NCBI GenBank assembly: GCA_029263725.1
Contig: JAJUFS010000008.1
Coordinates: forward strand, 1 to 35,796
DNA length: 35,796 bases
Source: Gammaproteobacteria bacterium
GTDB lineage: Bacteria; Pseudomonadota; Gammaproteobacteria; Natronospirales; JAJUFS01
Reading direction: 5' to 3'
Shown: positions 1 to 10,317 of the stretch, piece after piece
Numbering within the stretch: position 1 is the first letter of the stretch
How the letters are laid out: every line of letters starts with the position of its first letter
The notes under the pieces: model-generated
What the model saw: the letters and a program-made list of their open reading frames with translations, nothing else
Databases searched by the model: none
What the model was told of the DNA's origin: nothing
Program-made: the position numbers and the translations under genes

Positions 1-264
1 GCCGGTGACCAGGCATTCCGAGCGCATTGGCCCGATCTGCTTGGGCGGGAAGTTCACCACGGCAACCACCTGCCGCCCGACGAGTTCCTCGGACGTGTAA
101 TGCACGGTGATCTGTGCGGAAGACTTGCGCGTGCCGATCTCCGGCCCGAAATCGATCTCCAGGCGATACGCCGGCTTGCGTGCCTCCGGAAACGGTTCGG
201 CCTTGGTGACCGTACCCACGCGCAGTTCGACCTGCTCGAACTCCTGCCAGCTGATTTCCTTCAC
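1..264 (-). CDS. CsaA/YgjH-like tRNA-binding domain protein (partial, C-terminus missing)
   Basis: I translated this from the reverse strand; the ORF track omits it because it starts with GTG and runs off the window. The protein begins [19 protein letters not shown] and contains [20 protein letters not shown] and [14 protein letters not shown]. These are hallmarks of the CsaA/YgjH single OB-fold tRNA-binding domain, related to the C-terminal domain of MetRS and to Arc1p. Members bind tRNA and were proposed to have chaperone-like activity in Bacillus. The GTG at 262-264 has a GGGAG ribosome-binding site 8 bases upstream. Eighty-eight codons are visible out of a usual length of about 110, so only the last part is missing. 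The gene lies downstream of lgt-thyA on the same strand, but about 190 bases of repeat-containing sequence separate them, so cotranscription is unclear. Confidence 0.85.
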   Translation of the reverse strand, partial: MKEISWQEFEQVELRVGTVTKAEPFPEARKPAYRLEIDFGPEIGTRKSSAQITVHYTSEELVGRQVVAVVNFPPKQIGPMRSECLVTG

Positions 265-288
265 GTCACAAGCTCCCGGCAGAACAAT

Positions 289-457
289 GGACAGGATTGA
301 ATAGGATCAACAGGATTGAAAAGCTTCTGCTGGTTCTTCTTTCCATCTGTGTCGAGCAGCGAGCCGGAGAAACCCTCTTCGAACAGGATCGATGGCAAAC
401 AAGTCATCCGATTCTCAAAAGGAATCTGAGAGCCTGTTGATCCTGTCCGTTCAATTC
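289..457. repeat. ACAGGAT-type intergenic repeat with inverted copy
   Basis: The gap between thyA and the csaA-like gene holds two direct copies of acaggattgaa (291-301 and 310-320) and another acaggat near 382. A 12-base arm, aggatcaacagg (303-314), has a perfect inverted copy, cctgttgatcct (433-444), just beyond the thyA stop codon. The arms could form a long hairpin with a loop of about 118 bases. I see no ORF in between. Its function is unknown. Confidence 0.6.
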
Positions 458-1250
458 AGACCGCGACGGGCGCCTTGATGTGCGGGTGGCTCCGGTAGCC
501 GACGATCTCGAAGTCCTCGAAGACGTAGTCGAAGATGCTCGGCGGCCGGCGGCGGATGTCCAGTTTCGGCAGCGGCAGCGGCTCGCGCGCCAGCTGCTCG
601 TCCGCCTGTTCCAGGTGGTTGAGATACAGATGGCAGTCGCCGCCGGTCCAGATGAACTCGCCCGCCTCGAGATCGCACTGCTGCGCGACCATGTGCGTGA
701 GCAGGGCGTAGCTTGCGATGTTGAATGGCACGCCGAGGAAGACGTCAGCGCTGCGCTGGTAGAGCTGGCAGGAAAGCCTGCCGTCGGCGACGTGGAACTG
801 GAAGAAGGCGTGACAGGGCGCGAGCGCCATGCGATCGAGATCGGCGACGTTCCAGGCCGAGACGATCAGGCGGCGCGAATCCGGATTGCTGCGGATCTGC
901 TCGAGCACCTTCGAAATCTGGTCGATGTGCTCGCCGTTCGGCGCCGGCCAGGAGCGCCACTGGAAGCCGTATACCGGGCCGAGATCGCCGTTCTCGTCCG
1001 CCCATTCGTCCCAGATGGTCACGCCGTTGTCGCGCAGGTAGCGCACGTTGGTGTCGCCCTGCAGGAACCACAGCAGCTCGTGGATGATGGAGCGCAGGTG
1101 CAGCTTCTTGGTGGTGACCATCGGGAAGCCTTCCGCGAGGTCGAAGCGCATCTGGTGGCCGAACACGGACAGCGTGCCGGTGCCGGTACGGTCATTCTTG
1201 CGCACGCCCTCGGTACGGACGCGGCGCATGAGATCGAGGTATTGCTTCAT
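456..1250 (-). CDS. thyA: Thymidylate synthase
   Basis: ThyA methylates dUMP to dTMP using 5,10-methylene-tetrahydrofolate as methyl donor and reductant, yielding dihydrofolate in the cytoplasm. The 264-residue product has exactly the E. coli length. It carries the N-terminal [11 protein letters not shown] phosphate-binding loop, the catalytic Cys146 in [10 protein letters not shown], and the conserved [13 protein letters not shown] and HLYLNHLEQ segments. The ORF track gives a longer ORF, but [10 protein letters not shown] is the family start, and its ATG overlaps the lgt stop codon in an ATGA junction. The lgt-thyA pair is therefore translationally coupled, as in E. coli. The gene ends next to the ACAGGAT-type repeat. 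Its folate product ties it to the gcv operon and ygfA elsewhere in the window. Confidence 0.98.
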   Translation of the reverse strand: MKQYLDLMRRVRTEGVRKNDRTGTGTLSVFGHQMRFDLAEGFPMVTTKKLHLRSIIHELLWFLQGDTNVRYLRDNGVTIWDEWADENGDLGPVYGFQWRSWPAPNGEHIDQISKVLEQIRSNPDSRRLIVSAWNVADLDRMALAPCHAFFQFHVADGRLSCQLYQRSADVFLGVPFNIASYALLTHMVAQQCDLEAGEFIWTGGDCHLYLNHLEQADEQLAREPLPLPKLDIRRRPPSIFDYVFEDFEIVGYRSHPHIKAPVAV

Positions 1251-2026
1251 GTGAGCGCCTTGTTGCGTGAACGCAGGATCAGCCAGATGCCGACGATGAT
1301 GAGCGGCAGCGACAGCAGCTGCCCCATGGTCAGCCATCCCCAGGCGAGATAACCGATATGCGCGTCCGGCAGCCGCACGAATTCGACGGCGAAGCGGAAC
1401 GTGCCATAGAGCAGCGCGAACAGGCCGGAGATGAGGCCTTCGGGACGCGGCTTGCGCGACAGCGTGTACAGCACGATGAACAGCACCACGCCCTCGAGCA
1501 GGAATTCATACAGCTGCGAGGCATGCCGCGGAACGCCCTGGTAGACGACCGCCCAAGGCACGTCGGTGGGCTTGCCCCAGAGCTCGGCATTGATGAAGTT
1601 ACCGATGCGGCCCGCGCCGAGGCCGATGGGCACCACCGGCGCGATCATGTCCATCAGCGGCAGGAAGCGGTGGCCCGTGCGGCGCGTGAACCACCAGACC
1701 GCCGCCAGCACGCCCAGCAGGCCGCCGTGGAAGGACATGCCGCCCTCCCAGACGCGCAGCAGCATGAGCGGATCGCGCAGGAAACTGTCGAAGTTGTAGA
1801 ACAGCACCGAACCCAGCCGGCCGCCGATCATGAGACCCAGCGCCACCGCCACGATGAAATCCAGCAGCTGCTCCTCGGTCCAGGCCGCGTGCCTGCCGAT
1901 GCGGATGCGCCGCCGCAGCAGCCACCAGCCGCCGATGATGCCGACGAGATACATCAGGCCGTACCAGTGGATGCGGATCGGGCCGATGCTGATGAGGACG
2001 GGATCGATGTCTGGGTAGGTAAACAT
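1247..2026 (-). CDS. lgt: Prolipoprotein diacylglyceryl transferase
   Basis: Lgt transfers a diacylglyceryl group from phosphatidylglycerol to the lipobox cysteine of prolipoproteins in the inner membrane, the first step of lipoprotein maturation. The 259-residue protein is strongly hydrophobic with about seven membrane segments. It carries the Lgt signature [17 protein letters not shown] and the HGGLLG motif. Its N-terminus, [23 protein letters not shown], matches the family. The stop codon overlaps the thyA start by four bases. The DUF885 lipoprotein at 15178 would be one of its substrates. Confidence 0.97.
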   Translation of the reverse strand: MFTYPDIDPVLISIGPIRIHWYGLMYLVGIIGGWWLLRRRIRIGRHAAWTEEQLLDFIVAVALGLMIGGRLGSVLFYNFDSFLRDPLMLLRVWEGGMSFHGGLLGVLAAVWWFTRRTGHRFLPLMDMIAPVVPIGLGAGRIGNFINAELWGKPTDVPWAVVYQGVPRHASQLYEFLLEGVVLFIVLYTLSRKPRPEGLISGLFALLYGTFRFAVEFVRLPDAHIGYLAWGWLTMGQLLSLPLIIVGIWLILRSRNKALT

Positions 2027-2072
2027 CCCGGGATTCTAACTGGCGGCGGGTTTATTTTCAGTGGGCGGTGGT

Positions 2073-2154
2073 GGCGAAAATTTCGCCAGGATCGTGAGAG
2101 GTGAGACGACCGCGCGCGACGCCAATCAGCATCCTCTCACTTCTCACCTCTCAC
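2073..2154. repeat. Intergenic inverted repeat GTGAGAGGTGAGA (copy 1)
   Basis: A perfect 13-base inverted repeat, gtgagaggtgaga (2094-2106) and tctcacctctcac (2142-2154), lies between lgt and rlmI. Its right arm covers the rlmI stop codon. A separate small palindrome, ggcgaaaatttcgcc, sits at 2073-2087. A related but longer element occurs at 13197-13266 inside the gcv operon, which suggests a dispersed intergenic repeat family. Confidence 0.65.
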
Positions 2155-3347
2155 CACTCCAGCACCACCCTCATCGTCACCGCCTTGAGATAGCGCGTCT
2201 CGGGAATGGCGGGGTGCTCGGGATGGTCAACGGCCTGGTGGCCCCATTCCAGCAGCTGCACGAAACGGTCCAGGTGCCGGGCGCTGCGCTGGATGGCGCC
2301 GACGAGATCGGTCTCGGAAAGATGGTGCGAGCAGGAGCAGGACACCAGCAGGCCGCCGGGCGCGACCAGCTGCAGCGCGGCCTGGTTGAGCCGCTGGTAG
2401 CCGGCGAGCCCGGCCTTGTAATCCTTGCGGCGCTTGATGAAGGCCGGCGGGTCGATGATGACGACATCGAACTTCTCGCCCGCCTCGCGGAAATCCGCCA
2501 GCGCCTGGAAGGCGTCCTTGTGGACGGTGTCGACGGCGACCTTGTTGAGTCCCGCGTTCCTGCGCGCCATATCGAGCGCCGCCTCGGAACTGTCCACGCA
2601 GGTGACGCTCTTCGCGCCGCTTGCCGCGGCCGTCACGCCCCAGGCGCCCGCGTAGCTGAACACGTCCAGCACCCGGGCGCCCTTCACGTGCCGCATGAGC
2701 CGCGCACGATTGTCGCGCTGGTCGTAGAACCAGCCGGTCTTCTGGCCCCGCTCGAGATCGATCTCGAAATCGAGGCCGTTCTCGCGGATGCGCAGCGGCC
2801 CCGGCGGCTGGCCGATGACTTCCTGCGTGCCGACGGGCAGGCCTTCCAGCTCGCGCATCGGCAGGTGGTTCTGGATGACGATGCTGCGCGGCTCTACTTC
2901 CGCCTGCAGCGCGGCGATGATCTCGTCGCGGCGCGCTTCCATGCCGGCGGTGGAGATCTGCATCACCAGCACGTCGCCGAAGCGGTCGACCACGAGACCG
3001 GGCAGCAGGTCGGACTCGCCGAATACCAGCCGGTAGTACGGTTCATCGAACAACCGCTCGCGCAGCGCCAGCGCCTGGCGCAACCGGCGCCGCAGCAGCG
3101 CGCCGAAGTCAGGCAGGTGCTTGCCATGGGTCAGCAGCCTGGCCGCGATCAGCGAATGCGGATTGACATAGGCAAGCCCGAGGGGCCGGCCGTTGGCGGC
3201 CTCGACGCTCGCGAGCTGTCCCGGCGCGAAGGCGGTCAGCGGCGAACGTGTCACGTCCACTTCGTTGCTGAACACCCACAGGTGTCCCGCGCGCAGGCGG
3301 CGATCCTCGCCTTTCTTGAGGATCAGCGGGGCAAGTTCGTCGCTCAT
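2151..3347 (-). CDS. rlmI: 23S rRNA (cytosine1962-C5)-methyltransferase, RlmI-like
   Basis: This is a class I SAM-dependent methyltransferase of the RlmI/YccW family, which makes m5C1962 in 23S rRNA. An N-terminal PUA domain is indicated by LILKKGEDRRLRAGHLWVFSNEV. A central EEHEA-like domain precedes the Rossmann methyltransferase domain. That domain has the SAM-binding motif VLDVFSYAGAWGV, a DPPAF motif (VVIIDPPAFIK) and the catalytic-type CSCSHHL. I chose the start at MSDELAPLIL, giving 398 residues against 396 in E. coli. The longer track ORF adds 28 unlikely residues that overlap the divergent promoter region. The start has only a weak Shine-Dalgarno sequence. The gene is divergent from the DUF255 gene. 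Confidence 0.92.
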   Translation of the reverse strand: MSDELAPLILKKGEDRRLRAGHLWVFSNEVDVTRSPLTAFAPGQLASVEAANGRPLGLAYVNPHSLIAARLLTHGKHLPDFGALLRRRLRQALALRERLFDEPYYRLVFGESDLLPGLVVDRFGDVLVMQISTAGMEARRDEIIAALQAEVEPRSIVIQNHLPMRELEGLPVGTQEVIGQPPGPLRIRENGLDFEIDLERGQKTGWFYDQRDNRARLMRHVKGARVLDVFSYAGAWGVTAAASGAKSVTCVDSSEAALDMARRNAGLNKVAVDTVHKDAFQALADFREAGEKFDVVIIDPPAFIKRRKDYKAGLAGYQRLNQAALQLVAPGGLLVSCSCSHHLSETDLVGAIQRSARHLDRFVQLLEWGHQAVDHPEHPAIPETRYLKAVTMRVVLEW

Positions 3348-3454
3348 GGGTGAAACGCACTCCGGGCGTGATACGAATTGAACCCGCGGCGGCGGAAACA
3401 GGCATGCGGCGGGGTTATAGTCGGCGCACATTCTAGCATTCGCGGGTCAGCGCC

Positions 3455-5494
<2,040 letters not shown>

Positions 5495-5989
5495 TCAGGG
5501 CGGCGGGATGTCTTCCTTGACCGGCTTGCTCGGCTTGTGCACGCCACGCGCGAAATTCTCGACATGCTCTTCGAGGTAATCCATCAGCCAGAGCACGAAC
5601 AGCGCCACCAGAGACAGCGCGAACGCGCCCTTGTAGTACCCGAAGCCGATGGCCGACCCGATGGCGGCCAGCGCCCAGACCACCGATGCCGTGGTCACGC
5701 CGGTGAGCGTGCCCTCGCGCGAGATGATCACGCCGGCCCCAAGAAAGCCCACGCCAGTGACGACCTGGCCGAGCACGCGCGAGGCGTCGGTACCTTCGCC
5801 CATGGTCTGCATGCCGAGATGGATGAAGATCGTGGTGCTGAGGCAGATGAGGATGCTGGTGCGGATGCCTGCAGGCTTGCCGCGCAGCTGCCGCTCCAGG
5901 CCGATCATGCCGCCGCACAGCAGCGACATGCCGATCGGAATCCAGAATTCCAGGGTCAAGGGGTCGAAGAATTGCACAGCCGTCTCCAT
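5495..5989 (-). CDS. MgtC/SapB family membrane protein
   Basis: The 164-residue membrane protein shows the MgtC/SapB hallmarks: GLERQLRGKPAGIRT after the first helix, GVGFLGAGVI in the middle, and LTGVTTASVVW before the third helix. Four to five transmembrane segments are apparent. MgtC proteins in pathogens modulate the F1Fo ATP synthase and survival in low Mg2+. Many environmental relatives have no proven role. This copy lacks the long C-terminal domain of Salmonella MgtC (about 230 residues) and is closer to the short SapB type. Its start is only 7 bases after the stop of the large protease gene, so it may be the last gene of that operon. I saw no Mg2+-type leader in so short a gap. Confidence 0.9.
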   Translation of the reverse strand: METAVQFFDPLTLEFWIPIGMSLLCGGMIGLERQLRGKPAGIRTSILICLSTTIFIHLGMQTMGEGTDASRVLGQVVTGVGFLGAGVIISREGTLTGVTTASVVWALAAIGSAIGFGYYKGAFALSLVALFVLWLMDYLEEHVENFARGVHKPSKPVKEDIPPP

Positions 5990-5996
5990 GCCACGC

Positions 5997-8810
5997 TCAC
6001 TCGATCGCGCGCCGCACCCAGCCGTCCTCGTCGCGCACGATCTCGTACGCCGGCCAGTAGTGCTTGTCCGTCTTCAAGGTGATCACTTCCACGCGGCCGT
6101 CCCATTGCACCGTGGTCAGGCGCACCGGGTCGCGATGCGCCTTGCCGCGCACGGCCGCGATGAAGGCGTCGAGATCGGGCGTCGGCTTGCCATCGACTTC
6201 GAGAATGCGCCGCCCCGGGGTAAGGCCATAGCGGCTGGCCGGCGAACCGAAGCCGTAGTAGGCGACGAACACGCCCTCGCGCGGAATGCCGCGCTGGACC
6301 GCGATGTCCCGATGCGGGTTCTGCAGTTCGGCCCCGGCCCACAGCAGCACGCGGCCGGTGCCGCTGCCGTCGAGCTCGACGGTGGCCACGTCCACTTCGA
6401 TGACCTCGGAATTGCGCAGCAGCGTCAGGCGCACTTCCGGCTTCTGCACGGCAAGCTCGACGGCGCGGAAGCTGCCTACCGGCTTGCCGTCAATGGCGAG
6501 CAGCAGGTCGCCCTCCTGCAGGACTTCCGCGGCCGGCGATTCCGCCACCCGCCGCTCCACCGCCAGCACGCGCCGGTCGCGCGGCGACAGCTTCTCGATG
6601 CGCCGCGCCCATTCCTGCGGCAGGCCGATGCGGCGCGCCGCCGACAACGGCATGTGGAACAGCTCGGCTTCCAGCGAGCGCAGGCTGCCGTCCTGGCGCG
6701 CCAGCCGCACGATCTCGGCGATGAATTCCGCCGGCACGCCGGCATAGGTCTGGCCCAGCTGCCTTCCGGCCTGGTAGGCGAAGCTCGACCACAGGCCGCG
6801 CACCCGCCCGTCGGCATCGACGATCACGCCATCGCCTTCATCCAGGCGATCGACGAAACGCATGGTCTCGATGTTCGCGTCCCGGTAACGGAAGGTGCTG
6901 GACAGCGGCAGCCGCAGCGGCTCGTAGGCCTGCACGGTGCTGGAGCGCGATTGCAGCGTGAGGTCCGGCTGGAATCCGACCACCCACAGTGACTCGCCCA
7001 GCCGTGGCCGGTTGACGTCCAGCGGCGCGGCGCGCACCGGCGTGTCGCCCAGCAGTGCCGGGTCGTACTTCAGCACCACCAGGTTGTGCAGCGGATGCAC
7101 GTAAAGAACGCGCGCCGGCACTTCCACCGAACCCGCGAACGTCAGGCGCGCATCACCCAGGGAAACTGGTGCGGTGTTGCGGTCGGCCACCGCGAGTCCG
7201 CGCTCGTGATCGACGATCAGTGCGGTGCCGAAATAGTTCGGCATGCCGACGCCGTCGATCAGGTAGGGCATGTCGAACTCGAGGAAGGCCACCGAACGCG
7301 CGATCGCGTTGGTGCGCCTGTCGCCGTAGTCGGGGAAGGTGGCCGTGGCCGGCTCCGGCGTCTCCTCGCCTTCGGGGGCCGCGAGCGGCGTGCAATCCCA
7401 GAAGCCCGAGGCGTCGTTGCGCAGGCAGTTGGCAGCCGGGAACCAGCGCCAGTCCATGCTGAACACGCCCAGCACCTCGCGGCGCGGTTCGCTGAAATCG
7501 AAGAACCGCAGCCGTGCCTGCTCGCCCTGCTTCAATGCCAGCAATCGTTCGCGGAACTCGTGCAGGCGGCCGATGGGCTCGCCGTTGAAGGAAGTGATCA
7601 CGGCACCGCGCGGAATGCCGGCGCGGTTCAGCACGTAGCCGGGGTTGGCGACGTACACGCCCACCTGCGGCCGGTGCAGGTGCCGCGCCTGCTGGTAGGA
7701 AAGGTCGTGCACCACGCCGCCGCCGAACTCGAGGTATTCCGCCGGCGTGATGGCGTGCAGGTCCGTGACCGACAGCTCGAACTCCAGCGGCTCGCCGCCG
7801 CGCTCCACGGCGATGCGCAGCGTCCTGCCGACGTTGTCATCGAGCATCGCCTCGAATTCCGGGAAGCGGGTGATGAGCTCGCCGTTGATCCGCACCAGCA
7901 CGTCGCCCGGCTGCAGATGGCGATCTGCCGTGCCGCCCGGCTGGACCTGCGTCACCACCAGCATGCCGGTCTCGTCGCGGTTCGCCTTGCGTGCCAGCCG
8001 CTCGGTTTCATCACGCAGGCCGAGGCGGCGCAGCTCGTCGAAGGAACGATGCATGAAGGTGCTTTCCAGCGTGCCGCGCGGCGGCACCTCGCCGCGGCGC
8101 ACGTATTCCAGCGCACGCACCACGCGGTCCAGCGGCAGGAAGAAGCTGCTCTGCGCGGCCATGCTGCCGCCCGCATTCAGGGCCACCGCGTTGCCGCTGA
8201 TGTCCAGCACAGGCGAGCCCGACGAGCCGCCGGAAGTGCCCGAAGCCGCCTGGATGTAGAAGGTGTTGAAATCGTTGTACTGGCCGCGGCCGTACTCGGG
8301 GGCGTTGCGATCGAGCCGCGCCAGCGTGCCGGCCAGGATGGAAAGCCGCTCGCCGGCATCGTTGCCGATGACGCGGATCTCGCGCCCCACGGTGGCGCGG
8401 TCGGGACGCAGCGCGATCGACTGCGGTTCGATGTAGCGCAGCGCCTTCGGGTCGTAACGGTAGAAACCGAAGTCATGCACCGGATCGCGGTACACCGGCG
8501 TGAGCGCGACTTCCTCGTTGTTGCGGAACAGCGCCTCGGCCGTGACCGGGCCGGGCTGCACCACGTGGCGGTTGGTGAGGATGATGCCGTTCTTCGCGTC
8601 GACCACGAAGCCGGTCGCCTGCGAGGAGGCGTTCCACTCCGTGTCGAAGGCACGCGCGGCATCGATGTGGATGCTGACGATGGCGGGCGCGACCCGCTCG
8701 ATGGTGCGCGCCCAGCGCCCGTCTTCTTCCGCCGCCTGCACGGCGCCGGCAAGCAGGACGAACGCAATCGCAAACCGCGACAGCTCGAGAACCCGGCGGC
8801 TTGCTCGCAT
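5997..8810 (-). CDS. Tandem HtrA-type serine protease with four PDZ domains (Nma111/Deg7-like)
   Basis: The 937-residue protein has a signal peptide (RFAIAFVLLAGAVQAAEED), so it should act in the periplasm. The first trypsin-like domain is intact: His82 in LTNRHVV, Asp113 in PVHDFGF and Ser197 in GGSSGSPVLD. A PDZ domain follows around 285-350 (GMLVVTQVQPGGTADRHLQP) and a second around 380-440. The second protease-like domain (about 525-710) is degenerate. ALIVDHERGLAVADRNT lacks the His motif, and EGDGVIVD stands where GNSGGP would be. Two more PDZ domains follow (EVLQEGDLLLAIDGKP and YGLTPGRRILEVDGKP). This order matches yeast Nma111 and plant Deg7, not DegP/DegS. A GAGGAGG ribosome-binding site supports the ATG. 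It follows rnk by 12 bases. Substrates are unknown. Confidence 0.9.
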   Translation of the reverse strand: MRASRRVLELSRFAIAFVLLAGAVQAAEEDGRWARTIERVAPAIVSIHIDAARAFDTEWNASSQATGFVVDAKNGIILTNRHVVQPGPVTAEALFRNNEEVALTPVYRDPVHDFGFYRYDPKALRYIEPQSIALRPDRATVGREIRVIGNDAGERLSILAGTLARLDRNAPEYGRGQYNDFNTFYIQAASGTSGGSSGSPVLDISGNAVALNAGGSMAAQSSFFLPLDRVVRALEYVRRGEVPPRGTLESTFMHRSFDELRRLGLRDETERLARKANRDETGMLVVTQVQPGGTADRHLQPGDVLVRINGELITRFPEFEAMLDDNVGRTLRIAVERGGEPLEFELSVTDLHAITPAEYLEFGGGVVHDLSYQQARHLHRPQVGVYVANPGYVLNRAGIPRGAVITSFNGEPIGRLHEFRERLLALKQGEQARLRFFDFSEPRREVLGVFSMDWRWFPAANCLRNDASGFWDCTPLAAPEGEETPEPATATFPDYGDRRTNAIARSVAFLEFDMPYLIDGVGMPNYFGTALIVDHERGLAVADRNTAPVSLGDARLTFAGSVEVPARVLYVHPLHNLVVLKYDPALLGDTPVRAAPLDVNRPRLGESLWVVGFQPDLTLQSRSSTVQAYEPLRLPLSSTFRYRDANIETMRFVDRLDEGDGVIVDADGRVRGLWSSFAYQAGRQLGQTYAGVPAEFIAEIVRLARQDGSLRSLEAELFHMPLSAARRIGLPQEWARRIEKLSPRDRRVLAVERRVAESPAAEVLQEGDLLLAIDGKPVGSFRAVELAVQKPEVRLTLLRNSEVIEVDVATVELDGSGTGRVLLWAGAELQNPHRDIAVQRGIPREGVFVAYYGFGSPASRYGLTPGRRILEVDGKPTPDLDAFIAAVRGKAHRDPVRLTTVQWDGRVEVITLKTDKHYWPAYEIVRDEDGWVRRAIE

Positions 8811-8822
8811 GCGTTCGCCTCC

Positions 8823-9236
8823 TCAGCGGAAATAGTCGCCGGCGGCTTCCGGCTGGTAGACGACCTCGACGATGCGCAGCTTGCCGGTGCGGCCGCCGGG
8901 CAGCGGCCAGGCGATGGACTGGCCGACCGCAAGCCCGAGCAGCGCGCTGCCCACCGGTGCGAATACCGAGACCTTGCCTTCGCCGCGCGCATCGCGCGGG
9001 TAGACGAGCTCGAGCTCATACTCGCGGCCGCTGTCTTCCTCCACGAAACGCACCCGCGAGTTCATGGTGACCACGCCCGCGGGGATCTCCTGCGGGTCGA
9101 CGACATTGGCACGGCCGATCTCGGTCTCGATCTGCTCGCGCCCCGGGAAATCCCGAAAGGCCGGATCTTCCAGGAGGCGCTCGATGCGCTCCACGTCGAG
9201 GCTGGACAGCGTAATGGGCGGCAAGGCTTTTTCCAT
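8823..9236 (-). CDS. rnk: Regulator of nucleoside diphosphate kinase (GreA/GreB-like)
   Basis: Rnk is a small protein that binds RNA polymerase, with an N-terminal coiled-coil region and a C-terminal FKBP-like domain shared with GreA/GreB. The 137-residue product matches the usual length of about 136. The C-terminal domain shows the family segments FVEEDSGREYELELVYPRDA and KVSVFAPVGSALLGLAVGQSI, ending in the GRTGKLRIVEVVYQPEA tail. I chose MEKALPPITL, which has a GGAG sequence 6 bases upstream. The track ORF adds 34 residues that read back into the preceding pfkB gene. It sits between the PfkB kinase (25-base gap) and the protease (12-base gap), so the three are probably cotranscribed. Confidence 0.93.
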   Translation of the reverse strand: MEKALPPITLSSLDVERIERLLEDPAFRDFPGREQIETEIGRANVVDPQEIPAGVVTMNSRVRFVEEDSGREYELELVYPRDARGEGKVSVFAPVGSALLGLAVGQSIAWPLPGGRTGKLRIVEVVYQPEAAGDYFR

Positions 9237-9261
9237 TTCCAACTCTCCGTTTGACGGCTGT

Positions 9262-10194
9262 TCAGAACTCGTGGCCGAACGCTTCCCTGTAACTCTCACG
9301 GAATTCGTCCGGCGTGAAATGATGATTCTGGGTGCCATTGTGCGCGATCTTGATCGCGCCCAGCAGCGCCGCGATGCGGCCCGTGGTCTCCCAGTCGAAG
9401 CCCTGCATCAGACCATACAGCAGACCCGCGCGGTAGGCATCGCCGCAACCGGTGGGATCACGCAATTCCCGCGCCTTCACGCAGGGGATTTCCGTCACCT
9501 TGCCGTCGTGGAAGATGCGCGAGCCTTCCGCGCCGCGGGTAACGATGAGCGCCTTCACGCGCCGCGCGATTTCTTCCACGCCGAGCCCGGTGCGGCTGGC
9601 GAGCATCTGCGATTCGTAGTCGTTCACGGCGATCCAGCTCGCCATGCCGACGAATTCCAGCAGTTCCTCGCCGTTGAACAGCGGCAGTCCCTGGCCCGGG
9701 TCGAAGATGAACGGAATGCCGGCGGCGGCGAACTGCCGCGCGTGCTGGATCATGCCCTCGCGGCCATCCGGCGCGACGATGCCGATGCTGTAGCCGCCGT
9801 CATCCGGCACCACGTTGAGGTGCGAGAAATTCATCGCGCCCGGATGAAAGGCGGTGATCTGGTTGTCGTCCTGATCCGTGGTGATGTAAGCCTGCGCGGT
9901 GTAGGTGTCATCGATCACGCGGACATGCCGGCGCGACAGCCCGTTCCGCTCCATCCAGTTCGCGTAGGAAGCGAAATCCTGTCCCACCGTGCCCATGACG
10001 TCGCCCTCGCCGCCGAGCAGCTTCAGGCTGTAGGCGATGTTGCCGGCGCAGCCGCCGAACTCGCGGCGCAGCTCCGGCACCTGGAAGGACACGTTCAGGA
10101 TATGAACCTGGTCCGGCAGGATCTGGTCCTTGAAGCGGCCATTGAACACCATGATGTTGTCATAGGCGAGCGAGCCGCAGATCAGTGCAGGCAT
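9262..10194 (-). CDS. PfkB-family carbohydrate/nucleoside kinase
   Basis: This 310-residue kinase belongs to the ribokinase/PfkB superfamily. It has the N-terminal substrate loop REFGGCAGNIAYSLKLLGG and the C-terminal signature RDPTGCGDAYRAGLLYG, where Asp252 would be the catalytic base and GCG the anion hole. Proteins of this type in proteobacteria are often annotated as adenosine kinase or sugar kinase. I cannot tell the substrate from motifs alone. A strong purine-rich site (GGGGGA) precedes the ATG. It is the first gene of the pfkB-rnk-protease run and is separated from gcvPB by a 12-bp GC hairpin, so it likely has its own promoter. Confidence 0.9.
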   Translation of the reverse strand: MPALICGSLAYDNIMVFNGRFKDQILPDQVHILNVSFQVPELRREFGGCAGNIAYSLKLLGGEGDVMGTVGQDFASYANWMERNGLSRRHVRVIDDTYTAQAYITTDQDDNQITAFHPGAMNFSHLNVVPDDGGYSIGIVAPDGREGMIQHARQFAAAGIPFIFDPGQGLPLFNGEELLEFVGMASWIAVNDYESQMLASRTGLGVEEIARRVKALIVTRGAEGSRIFHDGKVTEIPCVKARELRDPTGCGDAYRAGLLYGLMQGFDWETTGRIAALLGAIKIAHNGTQNHHFTPDEFRESYREAFGHEF

Positions 10195-10283
10195 TCAGAA
10201 TCCCCCGGAAGAAACAAGATCGAATCGGAACGCGCGACGAATACATCGTCTCACGTTTGAGGAATGTTGCAAGCCAGCAGGTC

Positions 10284-10311
10284 GCGGGACGCGGGCCAAC
10301 CCGCGTCCCGC
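10284..10311. terminator. GC-rich hairpin downstream of gcvPB
   Basis: A perfect 12-bp stem, gcgggacgcggg / cccgcgtcccgc, has a ccaa tetraloop and lies 7 bases past the gcvPB stop codon. On the minus strand no clear T-run follows. It may be a weak intrinsic terminator or an mRNA 3' end stabiliser for the gcv operon. Confidence 0.6.
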
Positions 10312-10317
10312 CGGCCG

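Noticed and set aside
480-3353. Long plus-strand ORFs of 240-430 aa opposite thyA, lgt and rlmI
   Set aside because: They are antisense shadows created by high GC third positions; the products are Arg/Ala/Gln/His-rich with no family motif, and the minus-strand genes are certain.
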